DNA of 64,000 bases, from the NCBI RefSeq assembly GCF_007859935.1, contig NZ_SJPO01000004.1, positions 424,000 to 487,999 on the forward strand, in the 5' to 3' direction. The number at the start of each line of letters is the position of its first letter. Position 1 is the first letter of the stretch. A program made the position numbers and the translations under genes. A model generated the notes under the pieces. That model had not been told where the DNA came from, did no database searches, and saw only the letters and a list, made by a program, of their open reading frames with translations. This DNA comes from Posidoniimonas polymericola. GTDB lineage: Bacteria; Planctomycetota; Planctomycetia; Pirellulales; Lacipirellulaceae. Below, one piece after another: positions 52,503 to 60,713 of this stretch.

Positions 52503-54002
52503 CTAGGGCGACGGCTGCTCGGCAAACTGCCGGGCGTCAAGCCGATTGAGGGCCTCGTCGTACATCTGAGAGAGTTGCGGCTCGAGGGATTCGAACTCGG
52601 CGCGGTAGTCGGGGTCGAACCAACCGACCGTCTCGCGGGCCTGGTCCCAGTAGTCCATGCCGACAAACGCGATGGTGAGCCCGGCGGCGGCGAAGTTTCG
52701 CACCGCGACGTCCGACGCGCCGGCCATGTCGTACAGCCGCAGGCAGACGTCGCGGGCCGACTCGTAGCGTCCTTCTTTCAGGCTCCACCGCGCGAGCCCT
52801 TGATCGGCCATCATCTCGTGCAGGATGTCGAGGTCTGAGAAGTTCTGTTTGACGGCCAGCCAGGCCGCCTCGGTGTCGACCTGCTTGGCGTGGAACAGCT
52901 GGCTGAGGACGTCGTCCTTAACGGCGACCGGCGCGCGCTGCTTCGGGAGCAGCGGAGCGGGCTGGGTCGCCATGGCGATGAGCCCCCCCGCCAGCAGCAT
53001 CAACACCACGATCGCGGCCCCGCGTCCCCAGCCTGAGCGGGCGGGCGAGAGCCTGGCGGCCTGCTTCATCAGCGTGTCGAGCTGCTCGGTGGCGGCGTGC
53101 CCGCCGCCGCGGAGCGCGTTGAGGTCGATGGAGGTCCAGTGCTCGGGGCCGTCGGCCCAGCCCTCGTCGGCCGCGACGCGGGCGAGGTCGCGGAGGTCGG
53201 CCACCAGTTCGCCGGGCGTCTGGTAGCGGTCGCCGGGCGCCTTGGCCATCAGCTTCTCGACCACCTGCGACAACCTGACCGGCATGAGCGGGTCGTTGTC
53301 CGCAAGCGGGGCGGCGCGGTTGTTGAGGTGCTGCACCGCGACGGCTAGCGGCGTGTCGCCGCGGAACGGCGGCTCGCCCGCCAGCAGGTGGTAGGCGGTG
53401 ACGCCGAGCGAGTAGAGGTCGCTCCGCACGTCGACCGGGCGGCCCTCGATCTGCTCGGGGCTCATGTACAGCGGCGTGCCCATCGTCACGCCAACCTGGG
53501 TCAGCTGCTGCTGCGACGGGACCGCCAGGCGGGCCAGCCCGAAGTCGGCCACCTTCAGCTCGCCGCTCTGGGTCAGCATCAGGTTCTCGGGCTTGATGTC
53601 GCGGTGCACGACCCCGCCCTCGAGCGCCTTGTGCAGAGCCGCGGCGCTCTGGCGGAGGATGTCCAGCACCAAGCCGGGCTGCAGCCGCCCCTGCTGCTGG
53701 GCCAGCTCGCCGAGGTTCTTGCCCGCGACGTACTCCTGCGCAATAAAGTGGGCGTCGGCGTCGCGGCCGACCTCGTAGACCTGCACGATGTTGGCGTGCA
53801 CCAGCTGGGCGGCGCTCTTGGCCTCGTGCTGGAAGCGGCTGACGTAGGTGGCGTCGCTGGCGAGGTCGGACTTGAGGATCTTCAGCGCCACCTGCCGGCT
53901 CAGCGAGAGCTGCTCGGCCAGGTACACGTCGGCCATGGCGCCGCGGCCCAACCGCCGCAGCACCTGATAGTCGCCAATCTGCTGGCCGGTGTAGTCTTGC
54001 AA
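52503..54002 (-). CDS. Ser/Thr protein kinase, single-pass membrane
   Basis: 499 residues. Hanks-type kinase domain at 11-275: glycine loop RLGRGAMADVY, Lys41 in VALKILK, catalytic HRDIKPEN, DFGLAR, and SPEQIEGRPVDVRSDLYSLG. A membrane helix at ~328-350 (AAIVVLMLLAGGLIAMATQP) separates a ~150-residue C-terminal domain with helical, TPR-like pairs (EGRYESARDVCLRLYDMAGA). No PASTA repeats. Kinases of this plan are numerous in planctomycetes and sense unknown signals. Confidence 0.93.
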   Translation of the reverse strand: MQDYTGQQIGDYQVLRRLGRGAMADVYLAEQLSLSRQVALKILKSDLASDATYVSRFQHEAKSAAQLVHANIVQVYEVGRDADAHFIAQEYVAGKNLGELAQQQGRLQPGLVLDILRQSAAALHKALEGGVVHRDIKPENLMLTQSGELKVADFGLARLAVPSQQQLTQVGVTMGTPLYMSPEQIEGRPVDVRSDLYSLGVTAYHLLAGEPPFRGDTPLAVAVQHLNNRAAPLADNDPLMPVRLSQVVEKLMAKAPGDRYQTPGELVADLRDLARVAADEGWADGPEHWTSIDLNALRGGGHAATEQLDTLMKQAARLSPARSGWGRGAAIVVLMLLAGGLIAMATQPAPLLPKQRAPVAVKDDVLSQLFHAKQVDTEAAWLAVKQNFSDLDILHEMMADQGLARWSLKEGRYESARDVCLRLYDMAGASDVAVRNFAAAGLTIAFVGMDYWDQARETVGWFDPDYRAEFESLEPQLSQMYDEALNRLDARQFAEQPSP

Positions 54003-54055
54003 GAAGCTGAACGGTTAGAGGATGCGCGGGCGCCCACGACCTTGCCTACGGGGCG

Positions 54056-54928
54056 TCACCCCGGCAGGTTCACGCTTTGCAGCACCCGCGAGGCGGCCTC
54101 GGACTTGTTGAGCACGTAATAATGGATGCCGGGCACGCCCTGCTCAATCAGTTCAACCGTCTGGGCGGTCGCGATTTCTACGCCGGCCTCGAACTGGGCC
54201 TGGTCGTCGTCGCCGGCGGCCTCGAGCTTGGCGACCAAATCTGCGGGGAGCCGGGCGCCGCAGAGCGAGGTGATCCGCTTGATCTGGGCCGTGTTGGTGA
54301 TCGGCAGCAGCCCCGGCACGATCGGCACATCGACGCCCAACCGCTGGCAGTCGTCGCGGAAGCGGAAGAAGTCCTGGTTGTCGTAGAACAGCTGCGTGAT
54401 GACCGCGTCGGCCCCGGCGTCGACCTTCCGCTTAAGGTTCTCGAGGTCGGCCTCGCGGCTGGGCGCTTCCTGGTGCACCTCAGGGTAGCCCGCCACCGCG
54501 ACGCCGAGGTCGGGGAAGTCGCTGCGGATCATGGCGACCAGCTCGTTGGCGTAGGCGAACCCGCCGGCGGTCTGCTCGAACCGCTCGGCGCCCTGCGGTG
54601 GGTCCCCGCGCAGGGCGACGACATTCTGAACGCCGGCAGCCTGGGCCTCGCCGAGGTAGCCGCGGAGCTCATCGGCCGTGGCTCCGACGCAGGTCAGGTG
54701 GGTCGCGACCGCGACGCCGAAGTCGCGGCGCACCCGGGAAACGATCTCGAGGGTCTTCGACTGGGTCGAGCCGCCGGCCCCGTAGGTGCAGGTCACGTAG
54801 CTCGGCCTGAAGGCCATCAGCCGCTCGACATGCTCGAGCAGCGTCTGCTCGCCCTTGTCGGTTTTAGGGGGGAAGAGCTCGAAGGAGAGCCCCAGCTTGT
54901 CGGGTCCGTAGGCCGCGGCGATGGTCAT
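54056..54928 (-). CDS. metF: 5,10-methylenetetrahydrofolate reductase
   Basis: 290 residues. SFELFPPKTDKGEQTLLEHV, YVTCTYGAGGSTQSKTLEIV, HLTCVGATADELRGYL, VVALRGDPPQG and DAVITQLFYDNQDFFRF are MetF motifs for FAD and folate binding. It makes 5-methyl-THF for methionine synthesis. Length fits bacterial MetF. Upstream region 54929-55186 carries a direct repeat (see separate entry). Confidence 0.95.
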   Translation of the reverse strand: MTIAAAYGPDKLGLSFELFPPKTDKGEQTLLEHVERLMAFRPSYVTCTYGAGGSTQSKTLEIVSRVRRDFGVAVATHLTCVGATADELRGYLGEAQAAGVQNVVALRGDPPQGAERFEQTAGGFAYANELVAMIRSDFPDLGVAVAGYPEVHQEAPSREADLENLKRKVDAGADAVITQLFYDNQDFFRFRDDCQRLGVDVPIVPGLLPITNTAQIKRITSLCGARLPADLVAKLEAAGDDDQAQFEAGVEIATAQTVELIEQGVPGIHYYVLNKSEAASRVLQSVNLPG

Positions 54929-54987
54929 TGTCGTGTCTGCATCCTCTGGGGAGTCGGCGGGGTAAAGGGGCGGCGGGGTCCACGGCG

Positions 54988-55019
54988 GACAGATTTTATC
55001 AGCGGACAGATTATATCAG
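54988..55019. promoter_or_regulatory. Direct repeat upstream of metF
   Basis: GACAGATTTTATCAG (54988-55002) and GACAGATTATATCAG (55005-55019), 14 of 15 identical, spaced 17 bases. It lies ~60-90 bases upstream of the metF ATG (minus strand) and ~170 bases upstream of the cyclase. The A/T-rich repeat stands out from the GC-rich surroundings and could be an operator or promoter part; this is inference. Confidence 0.35.
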
Positions 55020-55186
55020 TCGTGTCGGCCCTCAGGCAGTGGAGCCGGCCCAGACGGAATATCCGGTCCCGCCGGCGCCAGGGCTGCCGCAACCGGGGGG
55101 AAGCAGGCCGGGCGCCCCGGCTCCTGCGTCCTAGCCTGTGTTAGTGGCCCCATCCGCATCCCACCCCCGCCACCCACTGGAAGACC

Positions 55187-56230
55187 GTGTCGCCTACTGT
55201 CCTAATCACCGGAATGCTGCTCGGCGTCCTGCAGCTTGCTGTCGGGATTGCTGTCGGTTACTGGATCGCCGGGTCGAAGAAGTCGGCGTCGACCACCGAG
55301 GACGACCGGCGCCGGGCCCAGCGGCTGGCGGGCGAGCTCCGCACCCTCACGGCCGACCTGTCGGCCGAGGCCAGGCGCCAGGGCGAGCAGCTCGAACGCG
55401 TCGACGATCGGCTGCAGTCGGAGTCGCGGGCGCTGTCGATCTCGCCGGAAGACAACCCACTGACCGCGCTGGTCAGCGGCGTGATCCGCGAGATGCTGCA
55501 AGCGAACCAGCAGCTGCAGCAGCGGCTGATGACCGCGGAACTGGAGGTCGAATCGCAGGCCGCCGAGATCGCCGAGCACCTGCACACCGCCATGACCGAC
55601 CCGCTCACCGAGCTGCCGAACCGCCGCGCGATGGACGACCACCTCAGCATGCGGGCGGACGCCTGGCGCAAGCACAAGACGCCCTACTCGGTGGTGATGC
55701 TGGACGTCGACCACTTCAAGCAGTTCAACGACACCCACGGCCACGCCGCCGGCGACGAGGCGCTCAAGACGATCGCCTCCGCCCTCCGCGAGGCGCTGCG
55801 TCAGCACGACGTCGTGGCCCGCTACGGGGGTGAGGAGTTCGCCCTGATCCTGCCGCACACCTCGCTCCAGACCGGGCAGTCCGCGGTGCACAAGGCGATC
55901 CAGTCCGTGCGGGCCACCACGGTTAAGGTAGGCGGGCAGTCCATCCCGGTCACCGCCAGCGCGGGGCTCGCTAGCATTGCGGCCGGCGAACGGATTGAGT
56001 CGCTGATGTCCCGCGCCGACCAGGCGCTGTACGCCGCCAAGCAGGCGGGCCGCAATCAGGCCTGGCTGCACGACGGGGCCGTCACGGCCCCCCTATCCCC
56101 CCCGGATAGCGAACCGCAGGCCGCGGTAACGCCGCCCGAGCTAAACGCCGACCTAAAGGACGCGTGCTCGGCCCTCACCGACCGGCTGGGGAGCCTGCTC
56201 AACCCGGATTCGGTGGGCGTCGGACCCTGA
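55187..56230 (+). CDS. Diguanylate cyclase (GGDEF)
   Basis: 347 residues from GTG 55187. One N-terminal membrane helix (MLLGVLQLAVGIAVGYWIAG), a coiled-coil stretch to ~130, then a GGDEF domain: DPLTELPNRRAMDD, LDVDHFKQFNDTHGH and GGEEF at 214-218, so the active site is intact. RQHD at 205-208 is a product-inhibition I-site at the standard distance from GGEEF. It makes cyclic di-GMP, which controls attachment and surface life. Confidence 0.92.
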   Translation: MSPTVLITGMLLGVLQLAVGIAVGYWIAGSKKSASTTEDDRRRAQRLAGELRTLTADLSAEARRQGEQLERVDDRLQSESRALSISPEDNPLTALVSGVIREMLQANQQLQQRLMTAELEVESQAAEIAEHLHTAMTDPLTELPNRRAMDDHLSMRADAWRKHKTPYSVVMLDVDHFKQFNDTHGHAAGDEALKTIASALREALRQHDVVARYGGEEFALILPHTSLQTGQSAVHKAIQSVRATTVKVGGQSIPVTASAGLASIAAGERIESLMSRADQALYAAKQAGRNQAWLHDGAVTAPLSPPDSEPQAAVTPPELNADLKDACSALTDRLGSLLNPDSVGVGP

Positions 56231-56418
56231 GCCGTTGGGTCCTTCCCATTGCTTCCGAATTGATTACCCTTATAGTCGCATCCGCGGCTGATGCTGGTTA
56301 TCGCAACTACCTACAGCCGCCTTGCCTGCGAATAGTTGGATCGCAGTCCGTTGCTTCCCCCCGGGGAAGGTCCTTAGCCAAGGCGGCTATCAACTTCGAA
56401 TAAGTGAGAGGGATCGTT

Positions 56419-58617
56419 ATGAGTCGTGCCGAAGCCGCAGCGCCGAGTGTGGAACGTGCAAACTGGACGGAGGTCACCCCCGAGACCCTCTACGCAAAGC
56501 TGACGACCGTCGCCCGCAACCTGTGGTGGAGTTGGCACCCCGAGGTAGTCTCGCTGTTCCGCGACCTCGACCCGGTCCGCTGGCGGCAGCTCGACCACAA
56601 CCCGATCGCCCTGCTGTCGGAGATGACGCCGCAGCAGGTCGCCGACCGCGCCAACGAGATGGTGCTCTACACCCGCATCAACCAGGCGCACCGCCGGCTC
56701 AAGGACTACCTTTCCAACACGACCCACACCTGGGGCGCCCGCCACGCCGGCGTCCTCGGCGCCAAGCCGGTGGCGTACTTCTCCGCCGAGTTCGGCATCC
56801 ACGAGTGCGTGCCGATCTACTCCGGCGGCCTCGGCGTGCTGTCGGGCGACCACATCAAGAGCGCCAGCGCGCTCGGCGTGCCGCTGGTCGCGATCGGCCT
56901 GTTCTACGACCAGGGCTACTTCCGCCAGCACCTCGACGGCGACGGCTACCAGCAGGAAGAGTACGTCGACACCCGCGTTGAGAACCTGCCGATGGAGCCG
57001 GCGGTCGGCAAGGACGGCGAGCCGATCACCGTCACGATCGACACCCGCGACGGCAAGCTGCTCGCCAAGGTGTGGCTGATGCGGGTCGGCCGCATCAACC
57101 TGTACCTGCTCGACTGCGACGTCGAGGGCAACAGCCCGCAGGACCGCCAGCTCACCTCGCGTCTGTACGGCGGCGACCGCCGCACCCGCATCCGCCAGGA
57201 GATGGTGCTGGGGGTCGGCGGTGTGAAGGCGCTCAAGGCGCTCGCCATCGACGCCGGCGTGTACCACCTGAACGAGGGCCACAGCGCGTTCGCCCCGCTC
57301 GAGGTGATCCGCGAGGTCATGGAGCACGACGGCCTGTCCTTCGACGACGCCCTCCGCGAAGTCGCCCAGAAGACCACCTTCACCACCCACACCCCCGTGC
57401 CCGCCGGCCACGACCGCTTCGAGGCCGACCTGATCGAAGAGCACCTCGGACCACTCCGCGACTCGCTCGGCATCTCGCACGACCAGCTGATGGGCCTCGG
57501 CCGGGTCGAGCCGCAGAACGAGCAAGAGACCTTCTGCATGACCGTCATCGGCCTCAAGCTGTCACGCAAAGCGAACGCCGTGAGCTCGCTGCACGGGCAG
57601 GTCTCGCGCCGCATGTGGGCCCACCTCTGGCCCTGGCGGGTCGAGGAAGAGGTGCCGATCGGCCACATCACCAACGGCGTGCACGTGGCGAGCTGGCTCG
57701 CCCAGCCGATGCGGCAGCTGTACGACAAGATCCTGCCCGCCGACTGGGGCTACCGGCAGGGCGAGGACGAGGCCTGGCAGAACATCTACAACGTCGACCC
57801 GGGCGAGCTGTGGGAAACCCACAACGCGCTCAAGAGCCGGCTGCTGGAGTTCGTCCGCCGCCGCATGAGCCGCCAGTGCCGCCGCCGCAACGAGGACGAG
57901 TCGCGCATCGAGGCCGCCCGCAACGTGCTGGACCCGAGCGCCCTGACGATCGGCTTCGCCCGCCGGTTCGCCACCTACAAGCGGGCCGACCTGTTCCTCC
58001 GCCAGCTCGACGCGATCGCCGAGCTGATCAACGACGTCAACCGCCCGGTGCAGTTCATCTTCTCCGGCAAGGCCCACCCGGCCGACGAGGGGGGCAAGAG
58101 CTTCATCAAGCGGATCGCCAACCTGCGGAACGACCCCAAGTTCGCCGGCCGCATCGTGTTCCTCGAGGACTACGACATCAACGTCGCCCGGCACCTGGTG
58201 CAGGGCGTCGACGTCTGGCTCAACAACCCGCGTCGCCCGCTGGAGGCCTCCGGCACCAGCGGCATGAAGGCGGTGCTGAACGGCGGGCTCAACTGCTCGA
58301 TCCTCGACGGCTGGTGGGCCGAGGCCTACAACGGCCAGAACGGCTTCGCCATCGGCAACGGCACGCAGCACGTCGACGACAACATCACCGACGCCCGCGA
58401 CGCCGAGGACCTGTTCAACGTCCTCCGCGACGAGGTGATCCCGCTGTACTACGACCGCGACACCGACGGCCTGCCCCACAAGTGGATCGAGTTCATGATC
58501 GACTCGATCGTGACGCTCGCCGCGCGGTTCAGCGCGCACCGGATGGTGATCGACTACGTGCGTCACAGCTACGTGCCGGCCGCCGGCGGCCTGTCGAGCG
58601 ACATGGCCGCGCGTTAG
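56419..58617 (+). CDS. glgP: Alpha-glucan (glycogen) phosphorylase
   Basis: 732 residues from ATG 56419, which has GAGAGGGA upstream. DUF3417-type N-terminus (ARNLWWSWHPEVVSLFRDLD), YFSAEFGIHECVPIYSGGLG, HLNEGHSAF, TFTTHTPVPAGHDRF, HITNGVHVASW, and the PLP-site segment EASGTSGMKAVLNGG with Lys617. This is the short bacterial type. It releases glucose-1-phosphate from glycogen. A strong terminator follows. Confidence 0.94.
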   Translation: MSRAEAAAPSVERANWTEVTPETLYAKLTTVARNLWWSWHPEVVSLFRDLDPVRWRQLDHNPIALLSEMTPQQVADRANEMVLYTRINQAHRRLKDYLSNTTHTWGARHAGVLGAKPVAYFSAEFGIHECVPIYSGGLGVLSGDHIKSASALGVPLVAIGLFYDQGYFRQHLDGDGYQQEEYVDTRVENLPMEPAVGKDGEPITVTIDTRDGKLLAKVWLMRVGRINLYLLDCDVEGNSPQDRQLTSRLYGGDRRTRIRQEMVLGVGGVKALKALAIDAGVYHLNEGHSAFAPLEVIREVMEHDGLSFDDALREVAQKTTFTTHTPVPAGHDRFEADLIEEHLGPLRDSLGISHDQLMGLGRVEPQNEQETFCMTVIGLKLSRKANAVSSLHGQVSRRMWAHLWPWRVEEEVPIGHITNGVHVASWLAQPMRQLYDKILPADWGYRQGEDEAWQNIYNVDPGELWETHNALKSRLLEFVRRRMSRQCRRRNEDESRIEAARNVLDPSALTIGFARRFATYKRADLFLRQLDAIAELINDVNRPVQFIFSGKAHPADEGGKSFIKRIANLRNDPKFAGRIVFLEDYDINVARHLVQGVDVWLNNPRRPLEASGTSGMKAVLNGGLNCSILDGWWAEAYNGQNGFAIGNGTQHVDDNITDARDAEDLFNVLRDEVIPLYYDRDTDGLPHKWIEFMIDSIVTLAARFSAHRMVIDYVRHSYVPAAGGLSSDMAAR

Positions 58618-58661
58618 CCGCCCGCCGCCCGCCACCCGGCGCACCAACGAGAACAACGCAC

Positions 58662-58696
58662 CGCCCCGCTTGGCCCCGCCAAGCGGGGCGTTTTTT
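58662..58696 (+). terminator. Rho-independent terminator of glgP
   Basis: CGCCCCGCTTGG (58662-58673), loop CCCCG, CCAAGCGGGGCG (58679-58690), then TTTTTT (58691-58696). Textbook form. Confidence 0.95.
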
Positions 58697-59359
58697 GTCA
58701 ACTCCGCTGGTGATATCGTAAACGAGCATCTCTACACCGGAAGACGCACCGACCCAGAGACCGGGTTGCAGTTGAATCGGTATCGGTTCTATCACCAGCA
58801 GTTGGGGAGGTGGGTGACGAGGGACCCGATTGGGTATGATGCTGGGAGCAACAATCTTTATGAGTATGTTGGGGGGATGCCAACGTACTATGTTGATCCA
58901 TCCGGGTTGAGAATTAATTGCGCGAACGTCGGTGGCTCTGCTGGCGGCGGTATCGTGGGGAGCATTACCATTTCGGTTTGTAAAGATGACTGTGGCAATG
59001 AGGCAACGGTCTTTTGCTTTGGTGCGGGCGGCGGAGCTGGAGTTGGTGGCGGTATTACTGGCGGTGTCTACAAAGGCTGTCTAAAAGAGGGATGGAGCGA
59101 TCAGTTCTCAGGGAATGGAACTGTGGGAGTTGTGACAGGGGGAGTGACTGTGACTGGAAACGGTGAAATTCTGGGTGGGGAGTTGGGTTTGGGTGCAGGG
59201 GGAGGTGCGACGGGGTGTGTACAGAATTGCTACACCGTAATGAAGCCAAAGCCGCCGACCCCTCCTCCAGGCTGGGTTCCACATCCTGACGGAGGGTTTG
59301 TCACGCCTTATCCAGATGGAAGTCTACCGTCGTGGCCTTCGGACGCACCGCGCTTCTGA
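58670..59359 (+). CDS. Truncated RHS-core tip with glycine-rich C-terminal domain
   Basis: The frame starts at a TTG inside the glgP terminator, which is not a believable native start. From ~58715 it reads VNEHLYTGRRTDPETGLQLN, then FYHQQLGRWVTRDPIGYDAG and YVDPSGL: the conserved end of the RHS-associated core. Everything normally before it (RHS/YD repeats, thousands of bases) is absent. After PSGL come ~145 residues rich in Gly and Val (GGGAGVGGGITGGVYKGCLK) with six Cys, where polymorphic toxins carry their variable domain. Base composition is clearly less GC-rich than its neighbours. Probably an orphan tip left by recombination; expression uncertain. Confidence 0.72.
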   Translation: MAPPSGAFFVNSAGDIVNEHLYTGRRTDPETGLQLNRYRFYHQQLGRWVTRDPIGYDAGSNNLYEYVGGMPTYYVDPSGLRINCANVGGSAGGGIVGSITISVCKDDCGNEATVFCFGAGGGAGVGGGITGGVYKGCLKEGWSDQFSGNGTVGVVTGGVTVTGNGEILGGELGLGAGGGATGCVQNCYTVMKPKPPTPPPGWVPHPDGGFVTPYPDGSLPSWPSDAPRF

Positions 59360-59381
59360 AATAGTGTTTGCGAGAGGTGAT

Positions 59382-59609
59382 ATGGAAGTAGTTCTGTTCA
59401 TGGCCGCTGCAGGGATTGTTGGGGGGGGCGTAAATTTTTTCTTTCCTGACCAGACAGCACAATTTACGTCGAAGTTCTTGAAGACCTTTGGGCTGTCAGA
59501 TAGCTACATAGCTGCAGTCACCAATAGAAAATTACTGAAGGCATCAGGAGTGCTTGCTATGATACTGGGTTGTGCGTTAGCAATAGCTGAATTCATTGCT
59601 TTACCCTAA
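59382..59609 (+). CDS. Small membrane protein following the RHS tip
   Basis: 75 residues from ATG 59382 with GAGAGGTG upstream. Two hydrophobic segments (MEVVLFMAAAGIVGGGVNFF and VLAMILGCALAIAEFIALP) around a polar loop. It begins 22 bases after the RHS frame, the usual place for an immunity gene. Low GC like the RHS tip. Immunity role is inference only. Confidence 0.55.
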   Translation: MEVVLFMAAAGIVGGGVNFFFPDQTAQFTSKFLKTFGLSDSYIAAVTNRKLLKASGVLAMILGCALAIAEFIALP

Positions 59610-59654
59610 TGCACATGCTCCCGTAATCCAAACCCACCGAAGTCCCAACCGAAC

Positions 59655-59805
59655 CTAGGCACCGTGGGCAACGTTTAGACGAATACTCGGTCAGAACGAA
59701 CCTTGGCACCGTGGGCACCGTTTAGACGAACACTCGCACCATGGGCAACGAGTAGACGCAGCAACGTTAAGGCGTTGGAATCGAACCTAGGCACTGTGGG
59801 CAACT
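59655..59805. repeat. Degenerate tandem repeat GGCACCGTGGGCAACG
   Basis: Four decaying copies of a unit like GGCACCGTGGGCAACG, most followed by TTTAGACGAA-ACTCG (about 59658, 59704, 59737 and 59790). No coding sense. It occupies the gene-free stretch between the small membrane protein and the RAYT. Confidence 0.6.
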
Positions 59806-59951
59806 GGTTGGATTCGTCGGCCTCTTGCGATGGCACCGGTTGGAATCACGGATGCTTGGGTTCCCAGATTCCGAGGTCCGCGTAGACGGGACTCCTGAAT
59901 CGCTGTTGCGGAGTACCTCGGATGGTACCAGTTACAAACGGGGACGAGAAC

Positions 59952-59966
59952 GGGGACAGGTCCAGT
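59952..59966 (+). repeat. GGGGACAGGTCCAGT, left flank of RAYT
   Basis: 38 bases before the RAYT start. Inverted partner at 60688-60701; same word in the array at 62421-62550 and at 63875. Confidence 0.8.
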
Positions 59967-60003
59967 TCTTGACACCACAACGCTGGCGGACTAGCCTCGC
60001 GGT

Positions 60004-60678
60004 ATGCCTCGCAACGCCCGCTACGCGCCCGGCGGATACGTCTACCACGTCTTGAACCGGGGCGTTGGCAGGCAGCAGCTGTTCTTCACCGACGACGACT
60101 ACCTGGCGTTCGAACGCGTGCTCGGCGAGACGCTCGAGAAACGCCCGCTGCGGGTCCTCGGCTACTGCCTGATGCCCAACCACTGGCACATGGTGCTGTG
60201 GCCCGAGGCCGACGGCGACCTCGGCGCCTTCATGCAGCGGCTGACGGTCAGGCACGTGACGCGGTGGCAGCGTCATCACCGGCTGGTCGGCCAGGGGCAC
60301 GTCTACCAGGGCCGCTTCAAGTCGTTCCCGGTCGCGACCGACGAGTACTTCTACCAGCTCATGCGGTACGTCGAACGCAACGCCCTGCGGGCGAACCTGG
60401 TCAAGCGGGCCGAGGAGTGGCCGTGGGGCAGCCTGTGGATCCGCAAGCACGGCTCGGCCGAGCACCGGGCGCTGTTGTCAGACTGGCCGCTGCCGCGTCC
60501 CCGCAGGTGGGTCGACTACGTCAACCAACCCGCCAGCGACGCCGAGCTCGCCGCGATCCGCCGCAGCAGCCAGCGGGGCTCGCCCTACGGGCCGGCGCCG
60601 TGGGTCGGTCAGACCGCCAAGAAGCTGGGCCTCGAGTCGACGCTGCGTTCGCCGGGGCGGCCGAAGAAGACGGGGTAG
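60004..60678 (+). CDS. REP-associated tyrosine transposase (RAYT, Y1 family)
   Basis: 224 residues. The HUH pair is His60-Trp-His62 in NHWHMVLW and the likely nucleophile is Tyr122 in LMRYVERNALRANLV; RQQLFFTDDDYLAFERVLGE and GHVYQGRFKSFPV are RAYT motifs. These single-strand transposases act on short palindromic repeats. The gene is bracketed by inverted copies of GGGGACAGGTCCAGT (59952-59966; 60688-60701), and more copies lie 2-4 kb away, which supports it as their mobiliser. Intact frame; C-terminus SPGRPKKTG. Confidence 0.92.
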   Translation: MPRNARYAPGGYVYHVLNRGVGRQQLFFTDDDYLAFERVLGETLEKRPLRVLGYCLMPNHWHMVLWPEADGDLGAFMQRLTVRHVTRWQRHHRLVGQGHVYQGRFKSFPVATDEYFYQLMRYVERNALRANLVKRAEEWPWGSLWIRKHGSAEHRALLSDWPLPRPRRWVDYVNQPASDAELAAIRRSSQRGSPYGPAPWVGQTAKKLGLESTLRSPGRPKKTG

Positions 60679-60687
60679 ATGCACTTA

Positions 60688-60701
60688 TTGGACCTGTCCC
60701 C
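60688..60701 (-). repeat. Right flank of RAYT, inverted GGGGACAGGTCCA
   Basis: TTGGACCTGTCCCC directly after the RAYT stop; 13-14 bases match the left flank in inverse orientation. The following gene's stop codon lies 13 bases further on. Confidence 0.8.
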
Positions 60702-60713
60702 GTTTCTTCCTCC

